A stretch of 40,565 nt of DNA from the NCBI GenBank assembly GCA_900660155.1, contig CABFPE010000220.1:852370-892934 (forward strand). Direction: 5' to 3'. The DNA comes from Hofstenia miamia (Eukaryota; Xenacoelomorpha; Acoela; Hofsteniidae). Positions within the stretch are counted from its first letter, which is position 1. Each line of letters starts with the position of its first letter. Below the pieces are notes generated by a model. It searched no databases and had not been told where the DNA came from. It saw nothing but the letters and a program-made list of their open reading frames with translations. Position numbers and translations under genes: made by a program. Of the stretch, positions 33,483-40,565 are shown one piece after another.

Positions 33483-34587
33483 ATGAGATGGTCGAAAATA
33501 GTGAACACTCTCGTTTATTATTGGACATTATCCATAACAAATCATGTCGAGAAGAACTGTAACATCGAAGTAATAAGAAATCCATCGTACTTTTCCTCTG
33601 CTCTAGAAAAAAAACTCGTGGACCCGCATCTATTCTTATTTAAACTAAGAGAAGATGACACCAAATCTACGATAGACAAAGCTACAATGACTAAAGCAAC
33701 ACAGAAAGATCCTGAAAATCAATTCTTAGCCGAAAAGTCGAATACTATTCATCGTAGTACTCGACAGCCAAACACATAAATCCAGGTACACATTTTCAAA
33801 TTTTGGGTACATCTATGTTTAGGAAGTTGCGATCACACAAATTGTTCCATGATAAAGTAACGAGTGTAAATTAATATCCAGGCGCAACTACAAAAGAAAT
33901 GATATCAGTAGTTGATATGTATGAAGAGACTCATATTGACACAATTTTCATAAAGGTTGGTCGAAATGATATACTCAAGAATCTTACAGGTTATAAAGAC
34001 AGACTATTTGAATATATTGAAAGTGTCAAACTCCGATTTAACGCACGACATGTATTCTTAAGTGAACTTGTGCCATTTTCTCACTCAAAATATAAACATA
34101 ATCAGGGTAGGGAAACTACTTGTAATATTATAACAAAATTATACACAATATTGCAAGAACTAAAATATTTTAATATTAAATGTGCATCTTAATTTCTTTA
34201 GGACCACAACAAGTTAATGAACAATTATTTACAAAAGATAGCACTCACTTTTCTAGGATTGGGATGTTCACACACGTTCGATCCTTCTTTGGCAGAAAAC
34301 CTTACCCTATCCCATTGATCCGCAGATTTAATGCTGAAATACTGCGACGTCCATTTCTTTCACAGCGAAATATGCTGCACCCGCCACAACAGAGTAATGA
34401 TATCGATTCTACATCACATGCAAGCATTGTCTCTACTCCTATGAACACAGCACTTACCCCACATGAGGTCAGCCGCATACAACACATCATTAACAATGGT
34501 AGGATTTTTAAGTTTCTAATTGTGATGCTAGTATTTCTCAGACTATTGCTAGCAAATTTTCTCTATCACAAGAAACAACTAGTGTAA
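33483..34587 (+). pseudogene. LINE ORF1 with SGNH-type esterase domain
   Basis: This is a broken ORF1 of a CR1/L2-type retrotransposon carrying an SGNH hydrolase (esterase) domain. In one frame ILGTSMFRKLRS (Ser codon 33812-33814) matches the block I GDS motif with Asp changed to Thr. A single stop follows, then YPGATTKEMIS. VGRNDIL (Asn codon 33965-33967) matches block III GxND. After a frameshift near 34180, KDSTHFSRIG supplies the block V Asp (34237) and His (34246). All three catalytic positions, Ser, Asp and His, are thus still readable. The part before 33776 (an open frame of 98 codons from 33483) is in another frame and is not recognised; I include it only by position. After the esterase, a basic segment (RRFNAEILRRPF) leads to a hydrophobic C-terminus. 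Such ORF1 esterases are known from CR1 and related LINEs. Confidence 0.7.
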
Positions 34588-34619
34588 GACATTATCCAAA
34601 AATAATATTAATTTTCTTA

Positions 34620-34856
34620 TTGCTATTATCTAGGGCTTCACTCAATCAACATGCTCTCATTTTCCTATGCGATGCCAAATATGAAAAAAATAAATATCCT
34701 AAGATATTCAATAATACTACTAGTAACACACGTTTGCTTCTTAGTGTTACTAACATTGTTTATGTTGTTTTGTTAGCAAAAATTATTTCAATAATTCTAA
34801 TCATAGGTGGCATTGAATCAAACCCAGGGCCGACCTTGTTTAGAGTATATCTATGA
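34620..34856 (+). CDS. LINE frame with 2A-like ribosome-skipping peptide
   Basis: This is a 78-codon open frame between the esterase ORF1 and the endonuclease. Residues 46-71 form a hydrophobic stretch ending GGIESNPGP (GIESNPGP coded at 34809-34832). The consensus for 2A peptides is D(V/I)ExNPGP, so all positions fit except Gly for the leading Asp. In 2A sequences the nascent chain leaves the ribosome between the last Gly and Pro, here Gly 70 and Pro 71. 2A-like motifs are known in APE-type non-LTR retrotransposons, where they precede the ORF2 enzyme domains; the position here is the same. Only 7 codons follow before the stop, so the link to the endonuclease is now broken. The start codon is uncertain. 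Confidence 0.6.
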   Translation: MLLSRASLNQHALIFLCDAKYEKNKYPKIFNNTTSNTRLLLSVTNIVYVVLLAKIISIILIIGGIESNPGPTLFRVYL

Positions 34857-34939
34857 AAAATATTTCCATAAAATGCGGCATTACAACAACTGTATAAAAT
34901 GTCCATTTAAACTTTTAAAATCTTTCAAATAAGTAGTTT

Positions 34940-35530
34940 ACTTCTCAATCCCTTATTAATAAGATAGAGCAAAATTCTGTGTATTTCTGAAACATGGTTG
35001 CTTGATTCAGATCCGGATACAATTTGGAAACCACCAGGTTGCAAAATATTCCGATGAGATAGAAATTTCTCAAAACTGACAAAACTAAATGAGGCGAGGT
35101 TTTTATTTTAATTCCAGAAATATTTGGGTCAAAATAAAGGCCAGACATACTTACCACAGATCAATTTGAAAACTTATGGGCAGAGTTAAGCATTCTTACT
35201 ATACATAACCAGTGCCCAAACCAATGTATGTTGAAAAATTTCATTCAAGAAATTGAAAATGAAATACGGAAATGTGTATTAGAAATCCAACAAGTCTGTT
35301 AATGGGAGACTGAAACATCAATTACATTAATAGAAATGAAAGGGAGCAACTAAATTTATTTCTAAAGTCAGTTGACTTAAATTATTATCAATGAAACTAT
35401 ACCAAGCCGCATTACTAATTATTTTTTTAACAACGCTAATGATTTTAAATATTTAAGCTGTGAATATCCATTCTCTGATCACTCAATTATTGCTTTTTAT
35501 AGAATCGAGATACACAAAACTAAGGCAATA
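34940..35530 (+). pseudogene. LINE AP-like endonuclease domain, decayed
   Basis: These are remnants of an apurinic-type endonuclease in several frames. CISETWLLDSDPDTIWKPPG from 34978 corresponds to the (I/S)ETWL catalytic Glu motif (Glu codon 34987). GEVFILIPEIFG resembles the GGGVLLLI strand. FNNANDFKYLSCEYPFSDHS near 35430-35486 holds the C-terminal SDH catalytic motif. Stops and frameshifts are frequent. The order 2A, endonuclease, RT is the normal order of a LINE ORF2. Confidence 0.65.
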
Positions 35531-36328
35531 GAAAAAAATTCGTGAAAGAGATTGCCCCTTATTTAAATCGCTTAGAAATAAATTATCTAAAGAAAATTGG
35601 ATTAATGTCTATTCGCAAGCCAATGTTGATGAAAGTTTTCGATCATTTAAGAAAAGTTTGAGTGTTACATTGAAACATATTTTCCCAAAGACGTGTATTA
35701 ATCAAAGAAAGACATTGGGTTAATGAAATTAAGGAAAAATACTTGTTAAATAAACAACTTATTAAGTTAAACAATGAGCCGTGCAGGGCATGTATTATAT
35801 TGTATTTCCCTTAAGTTTTATAATCAACTTTTGTATTTAAACAAACTCCTTCCAGACACAGCTAAAATTTGGAAATGTAACGCCCTGTTACAAAAAGGCA
35901 GTCCCTTAAATGTTAGCAATTATCGACGAATATCAAGCACCTTTCCCTCTAGTAAAATAATGGAAAAAACTACTTTTTCAAAAAATTAATCAATCTTTCA
36001 AAAAACAATTTTTATCAAATACACAATTTGGATTTCGGAAATCGCAAACTATATCTGATGCTTTGCTTTATGCTATCGAAAAATGGAGCGCTTCTTTAGA
36101 CAATAGTGAATTTTTAGGAATAGCTTGCTTACATATTCCTATTCAATTAATCACAACATCCTTTTAAAAAAATTAGAACACATTGGCTTTAAAACTAATT
36201 GTAGGAAATTAATTAGCAGCTATTTAAGTAACCGATATCAAAGAGTTAATTTCAAGGGAATTTTTTCAAGATGGGGAAAGTTATACCAAGTGGTTCCACA
36301 AGGCATACTGCTAAGACCGTTACTTTTT

Positions 36329-36362
<34 letters not shown>
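35531..36362 (+). pseudogene. LINE reverse transcriptase, 5' half, ends in (TA)n
   Basis: The RT part of the same element follows in order. LLPDTAKIWK...LLQKGSPLNVSNYRRISS (35850-35940) is the finger region. TQFGFRKSQTISDALLYAIE follows at about 36020-36080. ILLKKLEHIGFKTNCRKLIS and LSNRYQRVNF follow at about 36157-36250, and VVPQGILLRPLLFTIYI at about 36290-36335 matches VPQGSILGPLLF. The sequence then turns into (TA)n and meets the single N at 36363, so the YADD motif and everything after it are missing. Whether the element is truncated or its end is lost in the assembly junction cannot be decided. Confidence 0.75.
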
Positions 36363-36363
36363 N
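36363..36363. other. Single-N assembly junction in a (TA)n run
   Basis: One N is embedded in TA repeats. Unlike the other four single Ns, no long copy is visible around it. The contigs may have been joined on TA sequence alone. Confidence 0.7.
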
Positions 36364-37721
36364 TATACGTATGTAGCGAAACATGTTTGCTGAATAAATC
36401 TTTCATAATATGCTAAGTCTTAGCAAAATATCATTTAAATATATATATATATATATATATTAGGGCCCTGCGAGTACTCGAAATTCGAGTTGAGTTCGAG
36501 ACATAATTTTATTCTAATTAACGTTTAAATTAAACAAAAATATCACGTAGATTTGCATGAATTTCAAAGAAATATGAACTATTTTTAAATATTTAAGAAT
36601 AATTTGAAAACAAATAGAAAAATTCAAGCAAAAATTTAGTAGAATTGTTGTTTTAATAGAAAAGAATAGGCTCTACAGGAATTATTGCCAATAATATTAA
36701 TAATTCCTCGTTTCATACCATTGAGTGAATATTACAAGATGTTGATCAATACCTCAAAAGATTATTTAGAAAGTTCTCAATGAATTAAATAAGCTATTTT
36801 AATATAAGTAGAACCAAAGTTTTAACAAACAACTAGCATCCTTTGAATTATATTAATTATTATTTCAAGACGTTTGCAGAATAAACAAGAGATTTTCAGT
36901 AACTTTGAAGTCTTAGTTTGCAACATTTCCAAGATATGGTAATTGTTTCTTTTGACTAATGAAAAACATTGTGCGAGACATTACAAAATCTTCAGAAAAA
37001 CTATCCCATTGAAAATCTTTACTGAAGTAGTTTCGGTGTTAAATTGAAATAGAAAAAAACTGGGTGGAATCATATCTCATTTTATAAATACTCATTGCTG
37101 TAATCCTAGCTCGATTCTTGTAACTAAATCTCTGCTGAGGTCTCGAAAATGACATGAATAGATTTTCTTCAATATTTAGGATATTCAAAATAGTACAAAT
37201 ATTCATTTCGTAATGTATGTATGATGTCAATATTTTAGCTAACTTAATGGAATCAGGAAATTGAAGTACTAAAATATTGGATGGCTCTTCATCGCTGTAT
37301 TGAAGATTTCTTAATTTAAAGTGGGATGCAGCATAATTTGTTCAGAGTAGTAGTGTTGAAATGTCAAGAAGTCGTTGTGTTAGATGATAGATGATGCCCT
37401 AAGATTTCAATATTTTAAAAATTAAAAGTAGCAAATTATAAAATGAATTTCTCAAAAATGTACGGTTAAAATATTCTACATTTCACAATTTGCAGCACAA
37501 AGTGTGAATTTTCATTGTAAAAGAATCTTCCATTACCTCTTCTAGGATGTATTGTTTATCACTCTGATTTATCAAAATTGTATCACTCCACTTCTCCATT
37601 ATACTCTTTAATAGTATAATCCCAAAAACCATTCATCATTAAAGTTGGCAAATTCCACAATTGAGTTGGAGCACTATCTCGTGAGCTCGAAGTTGAGTTT
37701 CAATTGTATATATATAAATAA

Positions 37722-37757
<36 letters not shown>

Positions 37758-38643
37758 GTATATATATAGAAATGATGTTCTTTGCCGTTAATGATATTCT
37801 GAAAATATTAATTTTTGAGTTACCTAATTATGAAGAAATTTTTAAATTTTGCAGTTAATGTTTGCACACAATCTACCCTTTATTAATCAATATCATTATC
37901 ACTAAATTGGTGTTGACTACATTCCTTTTTTGATTTACAAATACTTAACTATGTTTTTTCAGTATATATTTGTAGTATTCTGTTTCAAGACTAAATATGA
38001 TTTTGCTGTTGATGGCTACATTGTTTCAAATAGGTTTTTGAAATCCATATTATATCTTGTGGTATTTGCAGAATATGAATAGTGAAAAATAATAATTTAA
38101 GCTCATTGATGCTCAGATCTCATTTAATAGATGAATAGGGACATCAAGTTTTTTTGTTCAATAGCAGAAAAGGTTTTTTGGTCTTTTTCTTGTTTCGAAG
38201 AAATTTAATGTAAAAAGCATTTAAAGGATTAAGCAACAGACATTTTTCTATATCAATGTTTTAAGTTTTAAGGATCAAGCTAAAGAAAATCCTTCCACAA
38301 AATGATTTATAGCTATTTAAATTAAATGATAGGATTGGACGGCATAATCCATCAAAAAATTAAAATGAGACTTATGTTTCTTCATCACAATATAAGAGAT
38401 CTAGTAATTATAGGTCAGCAATTATCAATTAAACATGATAACTGAAATTGGGATGGTAATGCTTTTTTAGGCAGGGTTTATACATAGTAATGCACTTTTT
38501 CAGAAATTCCTTTATTGAGGAATCCATAATTATGCAAATGTGTTATTAGTATATATCAATTTAGTTTGCAACATTATAAAAAAACAATGCAAGTACTTTA
38601 GACAGAATATTACTGTTGATAATGCAACACATTGACTACACAA
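36364..38643. other. Stretch without recognised genes
   Basis: (TA)n runs lie at about 36439-36461 and 37705-37771. Just after the first is GGGCCCTGCGAGTACTCGAA with a CTCGAAATTCGAG palindrome, and a related GAGCTCGAAGTTGAG occurs near 37683. These could be eroded hAT termini, but no target duplication was found. Otherwise nothing is recognised. Confidence 0.45.
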
Positions 38644-38691
38644 GATAACATAGAATTTATTGTAAAGATTAGGAAAACAATTAAAAAAACG

Positions 38692-39588
38692 CTAAGCTTT
38701 TGAATGTTTCACATGTCCACAACTGTTAGTGATTGCTCCAGCTACTCATCTTGCGATACTTTCAACCAAATGCTTGCACATATCTGCAATTTTTTCATCT
38801 TGATTCCATATTTTTAAAAAGGAAGCCATGTTATTTCGCGCCGAGAATGAGCTTTCGAATCTCTGAGTCCCACAAATTCTCTATTGGGTTCAGATTGGGG
38901 GATTGGGCAGGCCAGTTCATGACATTGAGGTTGAGCTCATCAAGACAAGCTTTGGTTCTGCGTGAGCTATGAGATGGAATCATTGTGCTGCTGAAAAACA
39001 CCTGAGCCATCTGGAACAAGTCAAGCATTTGTTGAGTCACTCGACCTTCAATAATATGAGTGATGTAATACGTACTGTCCATGCAAACTTCTACAACTTG
39101 CATTATTCTGGTCCCGCACCAAGAAAAACACGACTAAAACATGACTCTGGCTGGAAATTTTGTCTTTAACTCGCAGTGTTTCTCAATAAGGGAATGACCG
39201 GCAATGACACGAACATAACAGCATTCTCCACCGCCTGCGTACACCCGTCACCTTCTTCCATTCGTCCATTTTCCATTCATGATGATCGATCACCCACTTT
39301 AATCGAGCTTCTTTGTGCTTGTCGATCAAGAATGGTCGTTTTGTTGGAACTCGAGTAATGCAACCAGCCTCGTTTATCACTCTCTTCCTATTTGAGATAC
39401 TAACATCTTCTACTTTAGATCTAAGATCCCACTGAATGTCTCTGGCAGTTGCTCATAATTTGTGTTGAAGGTACCAGTTGCACAGTACACTGTTTATGTC
39501 CAACAATTTCGGCAATTTTTTCATTGTGTTTAGCAGTATGATGAACCAAGATAACAATCTGAGCTTGCATTTGGTTACGGTTCGTCAT
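38692..39588 (-). pseudogene. Tc1/mariner-type transposase, degenerate (copy D)
   Basis: This is a full-length but frameshifted transposase. MTNRNQMQAQIVILVHH from 39588 is a typical Tc1 helix-turn-helix start. The middle part RPFLIDKHKEARLKWVID and EWKMDEWKKV (39380-39250) precedes the lost first catalytic block. Next come MQVVEVCMDSTYYI and a VFQQHNDS reading in a neighbouring frame, where the second catalytic Asp is now His (codon at 38985-38987). MNWPAQSPNLNPIENLW follows with the Glu kept and the SPD Asp changed to Asn. The C-terminal words HLVESIAR and VAGAITNS..GHVKH lead to the stop at 38692-38694. Several frameshifts make it inactive. Confidence 0.8.
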
Positions 39589-39740
39589 CATACAACATGC
39601 TGTTAAGATGCCAATCATCACAATAAATTTGGTTACTAATTTTTGTAACTCTCTAATAGCAAATGTTTAGACGTTATTCATTCGCTAATGTTCCCCAATT
39701 CTATTTGAAATTTTTGCTTAAATTATAATAAATTCAAGAA

Positions 39741-39878
39741 ATGTACAAGCATTTGGTTGAAAGTATGCCAAGACAAGTAGCTGCAGTGATCGCTATCCGT
39801 GGTGGACATCCGAAATATTAAAAAACTTAGTGTTTTTTTACTTGTTTTCCTAATCCTTACAATAAATTCTATGTTATC
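39741..39878 (+). mobile_element. 3' end of a second Tc1 of the same family, inverted (copy E)
   Basis: The 26 codons from 39741 read KHLVESMPRQVAAVIAIRGG and end HPKY plus a stop at 39819-39821. This is a well-preserved Tc1 C-terminus, closer to the family norm than copy D. The following bases, TTGTTTTCCTAATCCTTAC and on to ATGTTATC (39878), match the sequence beyond the stop of copy D (38644-38691) in inverted orientation. Nothing of the transposase upstream of this fragment is visible. Confidence 0.78.
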
Positions 39879-39879
39879 A

Positions 39880-39968
39880 CGAGGAATTCTTGTTTTTATT
39901 TGAAATTCAATTGGTGGTATATTAAAAATTTCGAAAATTCCAGGCTTGATGCCAAGTCGCTGAGCCAT
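39880..39968 (-). other. Short unrecognised frame, possibly coding
   Basis: A minus-strand frame begins MAQRLGIKPGIFEIFNIPP and continues into the antisense of Tc1 copy E. The amino-acid composition looks protein-like, but I recognise no family. It might be a host exon cut by the Tc1 fragment, or chance. Confidence 0.2.
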
Positions 39969-40215
39969 GTGTATTTAACCATGATATTTACACAATTATA
40001 TTATATTTTGTTTGTCTTAAGTTACTCTTAAGAAAATTTTTTATGTATTTGCATTGAAAATTTAAAAAATCATTAAACATCAACGAAATTGTAATCAGTC
40101 TTGTAGAAACTATGAATTTTCCTACAATGATTTTTAAATTTAAAAGTGATGAAATCGATTCTTATGTTTTCATAGTTGCAGTAATATGTACAAAAATTTG
40201 CTTAAACACCAGAAC

Positions 40216-40257
40216 TTGTTAATATGTACACACGCTCCTCCCAGCTCATATTAACAA
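40216..40257. repeat. Hairpin with 11-bp perfect stem
   Basis: TTGTTAATATG and CATATTAACAA face each other across a 20-base loop that is C-rich for this region. The role is unknown. Confidence 0.45.
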
Positions 40258-40342
40258 ATTAGCCTTATTCTGAAAGTTCGTAAAAACTTTTCATCTTCAA
40301 AGCTAGTCATTGGGATATTAAATCAGAATCATAAAGTACTTA

Positions 40343-40560
40343 CATTGGCTCACAATGGCCACCATTTCCTCGAATTTTGACAAGGCTTTAATTACATCAA
40401 TAAGAATATGGGACGCATTGACAATGGTTGGCAGATGAATCAAGATCAAAATATGCAAGGATGTTTAAAAGCCTAAAAATATTTGCTCTTTCTTCTACAA
40501 ATGTAGAATCAGAGAGAACCGGCAGTATTGGACATTTTGCCATTAGTAAATACATAGACG
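40343..40560 (-). other. Candidate exon or decayed gene with splice donor
   Basis: One minus-strand frame from the window edge reads MAKCPILPVLSDSTFVEERA then NIFRLLNILAYFDL and meets a stop near 40409. The +1 frame then continues PTIVNASHILIDVIKALSKF and EEMVAIVSQ up to a T|GTAAGT donor at about 40343. The two frames together look like one helical protein interrupted by one frameshift, which may be mutation or sequence error. I do not recognise the family. Confidence 0.25.
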
Positions 40561-40565
40561 CTTAA

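Noticed and set aside
36462..37720. Possible hAT-like ends (GGGCCCTGCGAGTACTCGAA and GAGCTCGAAGTTGAG)
   Set aside because: The similarity is short, partly direct rather than inverted, and no target duplication was found.
1..40565. tRNA, rRNA or other structural RNA genes
   Set aside because: I searched by eye for tRNA T-loop (GGTTCGAATCC-like) and A-box patterns and found none; a covariance-model search would be decisive.

Overview
This is an AT-rich (roughly 70% A+T or more, by eye) animal-type nuclear DNA segment with no bacterial features. It has GT-AG introns, many (TA)n microsatellites, Tc1/mariner, hAT and PIF/Harbinger-type DNA transposons, and CR1/L2-like LINE fragments. I read it as an invertebrate metazoan genome and cannot name the lineage from sequence alone. 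The assembly is a draft. There is one 1000-N gap (27547-28546) and five single Ns. Four of the single Ns sit exactly between two near-identical direct copies (995, 893, 67 and 689 bp), which looks like unmerged overlapping contig ends rather than real duplication.

The only convincing host gene is on the minus strand at 19432-20789. It is a rhodopsin-like (class A) GPCR whose seven-helix body is split over two exons by a 426-bp GTAAGT...TTTTAG intron. The exon with the start codon was not found. A weak candidate for host coding sequence lies at the right edge (40343-40560, minus) and a THAP-like zinc-binding fragment lies at 26789-27049 (minus).

Layout, left to right: empty AT-rich DNA; dead Tc1-like transposase A (2209-3165, -); false duplication 1 (3893-5883); degenerate CTTGGAA-type repeats (5884-6240 and 7830-8010); hAT-MITE fragment (7079-7468); palindromic MITE with 8-9 bp target duplication (8880-9282); dead Tc1-like transposase B (9595-10130, +); a long empty stretch; false duplication 2 (13679-15465); a foldback element with 21-bp iterated arms (16387-17117); the GPCR (19432-20789, -); a hAT-type MITE (21311-22091); a LINE reverse transcriptase (23237-25474, +) interrupted by a nearly complete Tc1 (24015-25215, -) and touched by false duplications 3 and 4; a THAP-like fragment; a hAT fragment running into the N gap; a 5'-truncated LINE RT with an open frame (29770-30816, -); then a dense island of MITE (31036-31475), hAT (31540-32905), Harbinger-type MITE (33085-33296) and a LINE with SGNH-esterase ORF1, a 2A-like peptide, endonuclease and RT (33483-36362, +); and finally a Tc1 pair in inverted orientation (38644-39878).

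Apart from the receptor, the window is mostly a graveyard of mobile elements. The most useful items are the two-exon GPCR model, the 2A-like motif inside the LINE, the foldback element whose arms keep a seven-residue repeat open in opposite directions, several non-autonomous elements with visible target-site duplications, and the assembly artefacts that inflate the window by about 2.6 kb.
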